From contig JAFRNC010000002.1 of the NCBI GenBank assembly GCA_017430365.1, forward strand, positions 416,665-480,664: a stretch of DNA of 64,000 bases. Direction: 5' to 3'. A model generated the notes under the pieces. That model was not told the origin of the DNA and did not search any database. It saw only the letters and a program-made list of their open reading frames with translations. Below, piece by piece: positions 25,490 to 33,430 of this stretch (the first letter of the stretch is position 1; every line of letters begins with the position of its first letter). This DNA comes from Bacteroidales bacterium (lineage in GTDB: Bacteria > Bacteroidota > Bacteroidia > Bacteroidales > UBA932). A program made the translations under genes and the position numbers.

Positions 25490-26532
25490 TATCGGGTTTT
25501 TCTAGTCAAAGTTCCGTTATCGGATATTTCAAGGCCGCAATTGCCACGGAAATCGGTCAGCGAGAGAGTCCTCATGTGCTGCGCCACCTTGTCGGCAGCA
25601 TCCAGCTTAGGGCCTGTGCCGGGGGTCTGGATGAAGGAGTGGATGCGTCCCTCGACGAACCGGCCGTCCCGGGTGATGCGGGCCACCAGCACGGGCGCGT
25701 AGCCCGTTACGCCGGAAACATTGATGCCGAAGGTCGTGCAGAAATTGCCCAGACTGTAGGCAATGATGCGGTCGCGGTAGCACTCGACGGCGCGGGTGAC
25801 GTGGGGCCCGTGGCCGAAGACCACGTCGGCCCCCAAATCGACGCAGCGGTGTGCGAATGCGCGCAGATTTCCCCGGTTCTCACCGAGATATGTCTCGGGT
25901 CCGTCCGGGAGATGGGAGTATTTCGCCCCTTCCGCTCCACCGTGGAAAGTGACGACCAGGATATCGCACTTCGGGCGGAGCGCGGTGACTATCCTCGTCA
26001 CAGCGGCAGTATCGGTATGCTTAAGCGTATAGGAGTTCTGTCCGAACGAGCATATGCCGTATTTCACTCCGTCCTTTTCGATGACAACGCTCTCGCAGTC
26101 GGGAAGGCCGGTATAGGCAATCCCCTGCTTCGTAAGCATTTCGCGGGTGCGTTCGAGGCCGTATGCACCAAAATCATTGGTATGGTTGTTGGCCAGATTC
26201 ATGTAGTCGAATCCAGCATCCTTGAGCAGGTGGGCGTAGCTTTCGGGCGTCCGGAAAGCATAGTTGTTGGCGGAAGCCGTGTTCTTGGTGCACTTGCCTC
26301 CCTCGCATATCACCCCTTCAAGATTTCCCGCTGAAAGGTCCGCATCTATGAAGAGTTGCTTGACATCGGAGAAAATGTCCCTTCCCTCATTCTGGGGAAG
26401 GCGCACGGTAGGATAGGTCGTACCCATCATGATGTCGCCGCACATCGCGATGGTAAGCAGCGAATCGGGCTCCTGCGCAGGAGCGGCGGCCCAGAGCAGG
26501 GTGAGCAGGAATGTGAGCAGGGTGCGTCTCAT
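25489..26532 (-). CDS. CapA-family protein (metallophosphatase-like fold), exported
   Basis: A 347-aa protein; start 26532 gives a signal peptide (MRRTLLTFLLTLLWAAAPAQ) and a 4-nt overlap with lgt. The PGA_cap domain is complete: CGDIMMG (metal site), AGNLEGVI, LANNHTNDFG, GICSFGQNSY, VTFHGGAEG and FGHGPHVTRAVE with YSLGNF. CapA of Bacillus works in poly-gamma-glutamate capsule export, but most homologues outside capsule operons have no assigned role. Here it sits in a housekeeping operon, so the capsule name should not be taken literally. Confidence 0.9.
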   Translation of the reverse strand: MRRTLLTFLLTLLWAAAPAQEPDSLLTIAMCGDIMMGTTYPTVRLPQNEGRDIFSDVKQLFIDADLSAGNLEGVICEGGKCTKNTASANNYAFRTPESYAHLLKDAGFDYMNLANNHTNDFGAYGLERTREMLTKQGIAYTGLPDCESVVIEKDGVKYGICSFGQNSYTLKHTDTAAVTRIVTALRPKCDILVVTFHGGAEGAKYSHLPDGPETYLGENRGNLRAFAHRCVDLGADVVFGHGPHVTRAVECYRDRIIAYSLGNFCTTFGINVSGVTGYAPVLVARITRDGRFVEGRIHSFIQTPGTGPKLDAADKVAQHMRTLSLTDFRGNCGLEISDNGTLTRKTR

Positions 26533-27404
26533 TTCTTGACTTTCTTGGGAGGACAGTAGTTCTTCTTCACGGGCTCGATGCGACGTGCGGGTATTTTCCT
26601 GACCGCGGCATAGGCTATGAAGAATATGCCGACCAGGATGCAGGGGATGCTGAGCGTCTGGCCCATGTTGATGACCATGTTCTCTTCGAATCCGACCTGC
26701 GGCTCCTTGATGAACTCTATGAGGAAACGCATGCCGAAGCAGCAGAGGAAGAACAGGCCGAACAGCAAGCCCTTGTGGATCTTGTCGAGGCGCTTGAAAT
26801 AGAGCCATGCGAGGACAAGGCCCAGAATCAGGTAGGAAAGGGCCTCGTAGATCTGGGTAGGATGCTTGGGCTCGGTTTCACCGCGGCGCTCGAAGATAAA
26901 ACCCCAGGGCAGGTCGGTCAAGTTGCCGTAGATTTCGGAATTGAACAGATTGCCGAGGCGGATGAAGCAGCCGGCGAAGGCGACGCATATCACCAGACGG
27001 TCGAGCACCCACAGCATGTCGAATCCGTTCTTCCTGCCATAACGGTGGGCATACCACCACACGGCCAGGATTACGCCGATGGCGCCGCCGTGGGAGGCCA
27101 GACCGCCCCTCCAGGGCATGAAGATTTCCACCCAATGCTCGCGGCTGAGATAGTATGAGGGTTCATAGAACAGGCAATGGCCGAGCCTTGCGCCCACTAT
27201 GGTACCGATGAGCAGGGCGTAGAGCAGCGGCTCCAGCAATTTGGTATCGACGCCCTCGCGCTTGTAAAACTTGTCGAAAAGCCAGTATCCCAGCGGAAAG
27301 CCCGCCACGAACAGCAGCGAGTACCATCGCAGGGTGAGCGGTCCGAGCTTGAATATGATCGGATCGACGTTCCATGTCACCGAAAGGAAATCTATCATAA
27401 TCAC
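26529..27404 (-). CDS. lgt: Prolipoprotein diacylglyceryl transferase
   Basis: A 291-aa inner-membrane enzyme that attaches diacylglycerol to the lipobox Cys of prolipoproteins, the first step for the many lipoproteins in this window. The signature is seen as WRGGLASHGGAIG (about residue 98-110); other family motifs are RLGHCLFYEP, FIRLGNLFNSEIYG (Arg-Gly-Asn-Phe loop) and HPTQIYEAL. Seven hydrophobic helices. An ATG at 27398 is a possible alternative start. It begins directly after the methyltransferase stop. Confidence 0.96.
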   Translation of the reverse strand: MIMIDFLSVTWNVDPIIFKLGPLTLRWYSLLFVAGFPLGYWLFDKFYKREGVDTKLLEPLLYALLIGTIVGARLGHCLFYEPSYYLSREHWVEIFMPWRGGLASHGGAIGVILAVWWYAHRYGRKNGFDMLWVLDRLVICVAFAGCFIRLGNLFNSEIYGNLTDLPWGFIFERRGETEPKHPTQIYEALSYLILGLVLAWLYFKRLDKIHKGLLFGLFFLCCFGMRFLIEFIKEPQVGFEENMVINMGQTLSIPCILVGIFFIAYAAVRKIPARRIEPVKKNYCPPKKVKK

Positions 27405-27405
27405 A

Positions 27406-28353
27406 TTATCTTGTCATTCTTGAAAAAACACTCAGCGGAAGGGCGCGTCCGGCGCGGTCGCACAGCACCAGTTCGCCGTAATCGATGCTTGCGAACTTTG
27501 TGCCGAAGGCATCCCTCACAAGCGTGTCGGCCAGCACGGCCGAATAGCCGTTGGAATAAAGGTTCAGCACCAGGAAACTCTTCTCCGGCGCAAGGATAGA
27601 GGCGCACTCCCTCAGCAGGTCATAGAGACATTCGTCCAGCTTCCATCGTTCTCCGTCCGGCCCGTGGCCGTATGCGGGAGGGTCGAGGATAACGCCCTGG
27701 TACAGATTGCCCCTGCGAGCCTCGCGGCGAGCGAATTTCATCGCATCCTCTATGATCCAGCGGATGCCGTCAAGACCGCTCATCTCCATGTTGCCACGCG
27801 CCCAGGTAACCACTTGGCGCACGGAATCGAGGTGCGTCACCTCGGCTCCCGCCTTCCTGGCAGCCAGCGAGGCGGCGCCTGTATAGGCGAAAAGATTGAG
27901 TACGCGGGGAGCGGGTCGGGCGCCGGCATGGGTGACCAGGGTGTCGGCCGGGCCTTTGGCTTGGCCGGAGGCAACGATCCGCCGCACCTGGTCCCTGATG
28001 AAATCCCAGTTCGGGGCCTGCTCCGGGAAGACGCCCACATGTTTGAACGATGTCAGGCCGAGCCGCAGGTTGAATCCGACGGAAGGATAGGATATGGTCC
28101 ACTGCTCCTGCATCTTATGGAGCATCGCCCAGGTACCGCTGTCCTCCTTCCCGGCCTTGCCGAAACCGGCGCCCGGCTTGAATTCAGTGTGGGCGATCCT
28201 TTTCCAGTCAGCTTCGGAAAGACTCTTCGGCCACAGCGCTTTCGGCTCGGGCCGTATGGTCACATAAGGTCCGAAGCGCTCGAGCTTCGAGAAATCTCCC
28301 GAATCGATCAGTTCATAATCCTTCCAGGATGCAGATGGCTGTTCAATCGTCAT
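27406..28353 (-). CDS. Class I SAM-dependent methyltransferase (RlmI-like, PF10672 type)
   Basis: A 315-aa methyltransferase, starting at the ATG 28353 (MTIEQPSASW). Central motifs are RVLNLFAYTGAASLAARKAGAEVTHLD (motif I and acid, given in part), GIRWIIEDAMKF (motif III) and VILDPPAYGHGPDG (motif IV, DPPAY). The DPPxY motif is typical of RNA or protein N/C-methyltransferases; RlmI acts on 23S rRNA. The N-terminal PUA domain of RlmI is missing, so the target may differ. First gene of the six-gene operon. Confidence 0.82.
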   Translation of the reverse strand: MTIEQPSASWKDYELIDSGDFSKLERFGPYVTIRPEPKALWPKSLSEADWKRIAHTEFKPGAGFGKAGKEDSGTWAMLHKMQEQWTISYPSVGFNLRLGLTSFKHVGVFPEQAPNWDFIRDQVRRIVASGQAKGPADTLVTHAGARPAPRVLNLFAYTGAASLAARKAGAEVTHLDSVRQVVTWARGNMEMSGLDGIRWIIEDAMKFARREARRGNLYQGVILDPPAYGHGPDGERWKLDECLYDLLRECASILAPEKSFLVLNLYSNGYSAVLADTLVRDAFGTKFASIDYGELVLCDRAGRALPLSVFSRMTR

Positions 28354-28359
28354 ATCCAA

Positions 28360-28367
28360 CAAAGTTA
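28360..28367 (-). promoter_or_regulatory. -7 box of the methyltransferase-lgt operon
   Basis: TAACTTTG on the minus strand, ending 7 nt before the ATG at 28353. If it is used, transcription starts almost at the start codon. A weak TTCG lies 21 nt upstream in place of TTTG. Confidence 0.45.
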
Positions 28368-28462
28368 CACAAAAAACTTTGATATAAGCGAAGAATCGTC
28401 ACGATCGGCCTTCGCCGGACGCCTGTAGACAGCTGAAGCCGCGCTTATCCTCCTTGACCGCT

Positions 28463-28630
28463 CATTTTCCGCTGCAAAGCTCCCTTCATTTTCCGCTGCA
28501 ACGGACGCACTTGACTATCAGTCGATTACAAAAGTTGATCCCCCTCTTTTTAAGGGGGATCAACTTGCATAAGTATCTGATCTGCTGATGCGTCCGTTGC
28601 AGCGAAAAATGGGGAGCGGAACGGACGGCA
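28463..28630. repeat. Nested inverted repeat, MITE- or REP-like
   Basis: Outer arms of 23 nt (28487-28509 and 28589-28611) match at 22 of 23 positions. Inside them a second, perfect 14-bp stem (28532-28545 with 28553-28566, loop CTTTTTA) centres the element. The segment between the inner and outer stems is also partly complementary. Part of the left arm, CATTTTCCGCTGCAA, is repeated directly at 28463-28477. The inner stem on its own would act as a bidirectional terminator. Confidence 0.8.
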
Positions 28631-28664
28631 GCAGGCGTCAAATGTAGGCAGCCAGCCATAGCAC

Positions 28665-29216
28665 CTACGTCAGCCGCTCGAGTTTGTAGCCGAGGAGGAA
28701 AAGTTCCATCGAGGTGCCGATACGGTACATCACCTGTACGGTACGGGCGAAGACGTAGTAGGCGCGGGGGCTTTGCGGCTCGATGTGCTCGTGTCGTATC
28801 ATCGTAAGTGCTTCGACGGCGCAGTTCGACAGAATGTCGGCGATACGCCGGGCAGGCTCGCTGTCAAGTTCATAGCCCAGGACGCGCATGACGATCTGCT
28901 CGTCGAGATCATCAAAGCCACGGGGACCCTGGAGGTCTTTATACTCCAGCGACTGATACGCAGGAAAATCCACGTCCCATATCTTTGCAACCGCCATCCC
29001 CAGATAGGCGGCCCATGCCATGGAAGCCTCGGGATACGCCCGATACTCCCGGACAGCGTCGGTCAGGTAAGGGGCGGCCATCGATTCCGTGAACTTGCAC
29101 TCTATGTCGTCATTCTCCAGAAGCACCCCGCCCATCATGTCATAGGCGGTGCACAGACTCACGAGAGAGTCCTGCAGACGACGTTCGTACTGGCTCAGAT
29201 ATTCTTCTTCTACCAT
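28665..29216 (-). CDS. Conserved-type hypothetical protein, 183 aa
   Basis: A 183-aa protein starting at 29216 (MVEEEYLSQYERRL); upstream sequence in frame belongs to the overlapping lactonase gene. Mostly helical and acidic, without signal peptide; GGVLLENDDIECKF, AWAAYLGMAVAKIWD and a C-terminal LLGYKLERL are its most ordered segments. I do not recognise a family. It overlaps the end of the lactonase gene by 7 nt, so it is cotranslated with it, downstream of pgk. Confidence 0.65.
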   Translation of the reverse strand: MVEEEYLSQYERRLQDSLVSLCTAYDMMGGVLLENDDIECKFTESMAAPYLTDAVREYRAYPEASMAWAAYLGMAVAKIWDVDFPAYQSLEYKDLQGPRGFDDLDEQIVMRVLGYELDSEPARRIADILSNCAVEALTMIRHEHIEPQSPRAYYVFARTVQVMYRIGTSMELFLLGYKLERLT

Positions 29217-30349
29217 GTCGTGTTCGAATAGAGGGCGCCGAACACCGGTTCGCCATAGAATGGAGCCAGAGGCAGGTCCTTTTCGAGTATCAATGTGCCG
29301 TCGGCAGGATTGCGGCGGTAGAACTGGATGCAACGGTCGTTCTTGCAGAAGATCACCATGTGTTCCCCGGTGGGGAGCCCTTCCGGCAGGAAAAGGAAAT
29401 CGCGGACGTGGGCGCCTGTCGGCTGGAATCCCACGCGGCGTATCAAGCCGTCGGGCTGCACCTCGGCGATAGCCAGACCGTCGCCGCCATTGCGCAGGGT
29501 GGCATATAGATGACGCCCGTCAGGGCTCAGCTGGATGTCGCCACCCGCCTGCGTCGGGAAGGACGGGTCGCCGACGGGAAGTCGCTGCAGCAGCACAGGC
29601 CGGTCGTTCATCGCAGTGAAGTCCGGCATCGAATAGACCAGTATTTCGTTGGACAGCTCCGTGATGACGTACATATGCGTCCGGTCGTGATTGAAAACCA
29701 GGTGACGCGGTCCGCTTCCAGCAGGTGCGGGAATATCGAATAGCCGCTCGAGTCTCGGGGCGCGGTCGAGCCTTCCGTCGCAGAGCGGGCGCACGGTACT
29801 GTCGAAGAGCCGCAGCACATGTATGCAGTCCGTACCCAGGTCTACGGCAAGCAGCAGATTTCCGAGCTGCGCGAGATGATGTATGTGGGGGCCCTGCTGC
29901 CGTTCCGCCACCGGTCCGTTTCCTTCGAAGCGTACAACCTGCGACTCCGGCTCCAGTTTCCCGTCCCGTACCGGGAAGAGAGAAACGGTTCCACCTGAAT
30001 AATCGGCCGAGAGCACCACCCCGTTGTCAGGATTCCCGCACTGGTTGAAATACCCGGGAATGTACAGCAGATGACAGGGGTCGGGCGATGTACCCCTGAC
30101 CTCCGAAAGCCTTTCGATCCTACCATGTGGAAGGGGCTTCAGCCTGTCATAAGGATGCACCTTGAAGGAATACATCCCGGAGTCGTCGCCGCACTCTGAG
30201 ACCGCGAACAAAAAACGCCTGTCCGGCGAAAGGGCCAGACAGGACGTATTTTCGGCGGGAAAGACGCTGATATTCAGCACCTCGAAAGAGGCAATCCCAA
30301 ATTCGATGAGAAGGAGCCGTTCCCCGTATGTTCCGACTATGAGTTCCAT
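29210..30349 (-). CDS. Lactonase-family beta-propeller (6-phosphogluconolactonase-like)
   Basis: A 379-aa seven-bladed propeller of the YbhE/Pgl-like lactonase family. It begins MELIVGTYGE; the blades carry repeated motifs such as CLALSPDRRFLFAVSE, GPRHLVFNHDRTHMYVITE and IQLSPDGRHLYATLRNG. The HIHH segment (QQGPHIHHLAQLG) fits the family's conserved His. The usual reaction is hydrolysis of 6-phosphogluconolactone in the pentose phosphate path. There is no signal peptide, so it is cytoplasmic. 5 nt after pgk, suggesting a sugar-metabolism transcript. Confidence 0.85.
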   Translation of the reverse strand: MELIVGTYGERLLLIEFGIASFEVLNISVFPAENTSCLALSPDRRFLFAVSECGDDSGMYSFKVHPYDRLKPLPHGRIERLSEVRGTSPDPCHLLYIPGYFNQCGNPDNGVVLSADYSGGTVSLFPVRDGKLEPESQVVRFEGNGPVAERQQGPHIHHLAQLGNLLLAVDLGTDCIHVLRLFDSTVRPLCDGRLDRAPRLERLFDIPAPAGSGPRHLVFNHDRTHMYVITELSNEILVYSMPDFTAMNDRPVLLQRLPVGDPSFPTQAGGDIQLSPDGRHLYATLRNGGDGLAIAEVQPDGLIRRVGFQPTGAHVRDFLFLPEGLPTGEHMVIFCKNDRCIQFYRRNPADGTLILEKDLPLAPFYGEPVFGALYSNTTW

Positions 30350-30354
30350 CGGAA

Positions 30355-31608
30355 TCAGTCTTCGCGTATAGCTGCGATGCCGGGCAGGTTCTTGCCCTCA
30401 ATGGCCTCGAGCATTGCGCCGCCGCCGGTGGAGACGTAGCTTACCTTGTCGGCGTAGCCCATCTGGCTCACGGCCGCGACGGAGTCGCCGCCTCCGACGA
30501 GCGTATAGGCGCCGGCAGCAGTAGCCTCGGCCAGGGCCTCGGCGATCTGCAGGGTACCCTTTGCGAAATTGGGCATCTCGAACACCCCGACCGGGCCGTT
30601 CCAGAGAACGGTCTTGGAATTCAGGATGATGTTCTTCCAGTTCGCGATCGAATCGGGACCGGCATCCATTCCCTGCCATCCGTCAGGAATCTCGTGCGAG
30701 GGAACGACCTTCACATTGGCTTCGTTGCTGAATTCGTCAGCCACGCGGGTCTGGACGGAAAGCGAGAGATTGACTCCGCGCTCCTTGGCAAGGGCCATAA
30801 TCTCGAGTGCGTCTGGAATCAGGTCGTCCTCATGGAGCGAGTTGCCGATGCTGCCGCCCTCGGCCTTGATGAAGGTGTAGCCCATGCCGCCGCCGATGAT
30901 CAGGTTGTCGACCTTGGTCACGAGGTTCTTGAGCACCTCGAGCTTGGAGGAGACCTTCGAGCCGCCGATGATGGCGGTAAAGGGATGCTGGGCGTTCTTC
31001 AGCACGTTGTCGATGGCGCGGATCTCGCCTTCCATCAGGTAGCCGAACATCTTGTCCTCGGGGAAGTATTTGGCGATGAGAGCCGTCGAGGCGTGGGCGC
31101 GGTGAGCGGTGCCGAACGCGTCGTTGATATAGCAGTCTGCGTAGGAAGCGAGCTTCTTGGTGAATGCCTTCTGGCTCTCCTTGACAGCGGCCTTGGCAGC
31201 CTTCTTCTCCTCGTCGGTGGCATCTTCGGCCAGTCCGCGGGGCTTGCCCTCTTCTTCAGCGTAGAAGCGGAGGTTCTCGAGCACCAGAACTTCGCCGGGC
31301 TTCAGGGCAGCGGCCTGCTCATCAGCCTTCTGGCAGTCAGGGGCGAACTTCACAGGTACTCCGAGATACTGCTCCACGCGTGCGAGGATGTGCTTGAGAG
31401 AGAATTTTTCGGCGGGTCCCTTCGGACGGCCGAGATGCGACATGATGATCAGCGCACCGCCTCCGGCGAGCACTGTCTTGAGGGTGGGGATGGCGGCACG
31501 GATACGGGTGTCGTCGGTAATCTCGAAATTCTCGTTCAAAGGAACGTTGAAATCGACGCGGACAATGGCTTTCTTGCCACTGAAATCATAGGAATCAATC
31601 TGTTTCAT
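30355..31608 (-). CDS. pgk: Phosphoglycerate kinase
   Basis: A 417-aa glycolytic enzyme that makes ATP from 1,3-bisphosphoglycerate. All landmarks are present: [10 protein letters not shown] (residues 17-26), [55 protein letters not shown] and the C-terminal GGGDSVAAV with [10 protein letters not shown] near-consensus -7 box, TATATTCG, lies at 31653-31660 on the minus strand. Cytoplasmic. Confidence 0.98.
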   Translation of the reverse strand: MKQIDSYDFSGKKAIVRVDFNVPLNENFEITDDTRIRAAIPTLKTVLAGGGALIIMSHLGRPKGPAEKFSLKHILARVEQYLGVPVKFAPDCQKADEQAAALKPGEVLVLENLRFYAEEEGKPRGLAEDATDEEKKAAKAAVKESQKAFTKKLASYADCYINDAFGTAHRAHASTALIAKYFPEDKMFGYLMEGEIRAIDNVLKNAQHPFTAIIGGSKVSSKLEVLKNLVTKVDNLIIGGGMGYTFIKAEGGSIGNSLHEDDLIPDALEIMALAKERGVNLSLSVQTRVADEFSNEANVKVVPSHEIPDGWQGMDAGPDSIANWKNIILNSKTVLWNGPVGVFEMPNFAKGTLQIAEALAEATAAGAYTLVGGGDSVAAVSQMGYADKVSYVSTGGGAMLEAIEGKNLPGIAAIRED

Positions 31609-31693
31609 ATCGTGTTAAACGTTTATATCCGTTTCAGAAATCGTACAATCTGCGAATATACGAAAAAACTGTCATTCTGGGAGTAAACGGATA

Positions 31694-31879
31694 TTATTTC
31701 GATTCTGATTGCGGCGAAGAACCTTTCTTCTTCCTCCCCGCCCGCACCAGGGCCTCGTCGATGATCCACTGCAGCTGCCCGTTGGTGCTGCGGAACTCAT
31801 CGGCGGCCCATCGCTCGAGCGCCTCGAAAGTCTGCGCGTCTACGCGCAACACGAAACTTTTGGTCCCTTCCTTCGCCAT
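31694..31879 (-). CDS. Arc-type ribbon-helix-helix DNA-binding protein
   Basis: A 61-aa protein with the pattern SFVLRVDAQTFEALERWAADEF, giving one beta-strand (FVLRVD) followed by two helices, then a Lys-rich tail (RAGRKKKG). This is the Arc/MetJ fold, a dimeric DNA binder. It begins 9 nt after the SPFH gene, so the two are cotranscribed. Target unknown. There is no toxin partner next to it, so an antitoxin role is not supported. Confidence 0.8.
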   Translation of the reverse strand: MAKEGTKSFVLRVDAQTFEALERWAADEFRSTNGQLQWIIDEALVRAGRKKKGSSPQSESK

Positions 31880-31888
31880 GCCCTGTTC

Positions 31889-32833
31889 CTAATTATACAA
31901 CGATCCGGTATTGACCACCGGCTGGGTGTTCTCTTCGGCGCAGAGCACTACGAGCAGATTGCTCACCATCGCGGCCTTGCGTTCCTCGTCGAGTTCCACC
32001 ACACCTTCTTCCTTGAGGTGGTCGAGGGCGAGTTTCACCATCGAGACGGCGCCTTCCACGATCTTCTCGCGGGCGGCGATGACGGCGTCGGCCTGCTGGC
32101 GGCGGAGCATCACGGCGGCGATTTCGGGAGCGTATGCCAGATAGTTGATCCTTGCTTCTACGGCTTCGATACCTGCAATAGAAAGACGTTCGTTGAGTGT
32201 TTCGGTCAGGACATCGTTGATCTCTTCCGCACCGGAGCGGAGCGTGATGTCGTCTTCTTTCGGATTGCTGTTTTCGTCGTAGTTGTAATTTCCGGCGACC
32301 TGGCGGAGAGCCGCGTCGGCCTGCACTTTCACGAAGCTCTCGAAAGCCTTCATGGTTGAACTCAGGCTGCCCTGGGTGCTCATGGTCTGGGAGTCAATCT
32401 CGAAGAGGCTCTTATAGACATCCTTCACCCTCCATACCAGCACAAGGCCGATGAGGATAGGATTGCCGCTCTTGTCGTTTACCTTGATGGCCTCGGCGTC
32501 GAAGTTGCGGGCGCGGAGCGAGACCTTTTTCTTGGAATAGAAAGGATTCACGAACCAGAAGCCGTTCTCGCGGAACGTGCCGCTGTATTTTCCGAAGAAT
32601 ACGAGAGCGCGGGCCTCGTTGGGCTCGAGTTTCATCATACCGATGGCAAGGAAGATGATAAGGAGGAAGGAGATGGGAATGGTCAGCCCGATCACCAGGT
32701 CGGGAGAACCATAACTGGAGGCGTTGGTAAGAATCAAGATGTCGGCCACGATGACGGCCAGGATCAGGAAGAGGGCGATAAAGCCGCTGATCTTGAAACC
32801 GTTAAATTCAAATTCCTTGGTTTCCATATTCAT
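31889..32833 (-). CDS. SPFH/band-7 membrane protein
   Basis: A 314-aa protein with two N-terminal helices (about 13-35 and 45-66), then the SPFH domain: [29 protein letters not shown] (given in part), then VRARNF-like [16 protein letters not shown], and [12 protein letters not shown] long charged helix carries [35 protein letters not shown]. Such proteins form membrane-attached rings, often with a protease or lipid microdomain role. The start at 32833 is followed by a second ATG at 32827. A complete promoter lies upstream. Confidence 0.92.
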   Translation of the reverse strand: MNMETKEFEFNGFKISGFIALFLILAVIVADILILTNASSYGSPDLVIGLTIPISFLLIIFLAIGMMKLEPNEARALVFFGKYSGTFRENGFWFVNPFYSKKKVSLRARNFDAEAIKVNDKSGNPILIGLVLVWRVKDVYKSLFEIDSQTMSTQGSLSSTMKAFESFVKVQADAALRQVAGNYNYDENSNPKEDDITLRSGAEEINDVLTETLNERLSIAGIEAVEARINYLAYAPEIAAVMLRRQQADAVIAAREKIVEGAVSMVKLALDHLKEEGVVELDEERKAAMVSNLLVVLCAEENTQPVVNTGSLYN

Positions 32834-32854
32834 TGTAATATCATTTTGATATCA

Positions 32855-32885
32855 CAAAGATAATGCAAAAATCCGTTCCTCCAAA
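32855..32885 (-). promoter_or_regulatory. Promoter of the SPFH gene
   Basis: On the minus strand: TTTG (32885-32882), 19-nt spacer, TATCTTTG (32862-32855). A full Bacteroidetes consensus match, with a leader of about 17 nt. Confidence 0.75.
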
Positions 32886-32895
32886 AATTTTTCAC

Positions 32896-32903
32896 TACAT
32901 TTG
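32896..32903 (+). promoter_or_regulatory. -7 box of smpB
   Basis: TACATTTG matches TAnnTTTG, 35 nt before the smpB ATG, back to back with the SPFH promoter. No -33 TTTG at the expected distance. Confidence 0.5.
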
Positions 32904-32938
32904 CAACAAATTAAGTATCCGCGCATCTATAGTGACGT

Positions 32939-33397
32939 ATGGCAAAGGGTAAAGAGAAAAGCAGGGTTGAGATCCGAAACAGGAAGGCCGGGTTCGAATA
33001 TGAGTTCCTGGAACATTTCACTGCGGGTATCGTGCTCAGCGGAACTGAGATAAAGTCGATCCGCGAGGGCAAGGCCTCGCTTGTGGACAGCTGGTGCTAT
33101 TTCGCCGGCGGGGAACTCTATGTCAAGAACATGAATGTCGCTGAGTACTGGTGGGGTTCGGCGTTCAGCCGCCAGGATCCCAAGCGCGACCGGAAACTCC
33201 TCCTCACCCGCAAGGAACTCCGGAAACTTGCCCGCGCCGTAAAGGAGAAAGGGCTCACCATCGTCGCCACCCGCCTTTTCATTGCCGACAACGGTTACGC
33301 CAAACTCAATATAGCGCTCGCCCGGGGCAAGCGGGAATTCGATAAGCGCGAATCAATCAAGGAAAAAGATCTCCGCCGGGACAGCGAGAGGGACTGA
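32939..33397 (+). CDS. smpB: SsrA-binding protein
   Basis: A 152-aa tmRNA partner needed for trans-translation. The N-terminal core is complete: [35 protein letters not shown] and [17 protein letters not shown]. The C-terminal tail is basic and ends ...[17 protein letters not shown], the flexible helix that enters the decoding centre. The ssrA RNA itself was not found in this window. Confidence 0.97.
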   Translation: MAKGKEKSRVEIRNRKAGFEYEFLEHFTAGIVLSGTEIKSIREGKASLVDSWCYFAGGELYVKNMNVAEYWWGSAFSRQDPKRDRKLLLTRKELRKLARAVKEKGLTIVATRLFIADNGYAKLNIALARGKREFDKRESIKEKDLRRDSERD

Positions 33398-33430
33398 ACC
33401 TGACGCCGTCCGGTCAGCGGGTAGGGTGAT

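Larger units (their letters stand above)
28354..28664. other. Intergenic region with a nested palindromic element
   Basis: A 311-nt gap between the methyltransferase start and the 183-aa gene's stop (both minus strand). It holds the operon's -7 box at its left end; most of the rest (28463-28630) is the nested inverted repeat listed separately. No gene seen. Confidence 0.7.

Noticed and set aside
30694..31686. A 330-codon open frame on the plus strand
   Set aside because: It is antisense to pgk, and the Leu/Gly/Glu-rich product is typical of a shadow frame.
31694..31879. Antitoxin of a toxin-antitoxin pair
   Set aside because: The fold fits, but the neighbours are SPFH and pgk; there is no small toxin-like gene next to it.
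33400..33417. Terminator between smpB and the U32 gene
   Set aside because: The stem is only 5 bp with no U-tract on either strand.
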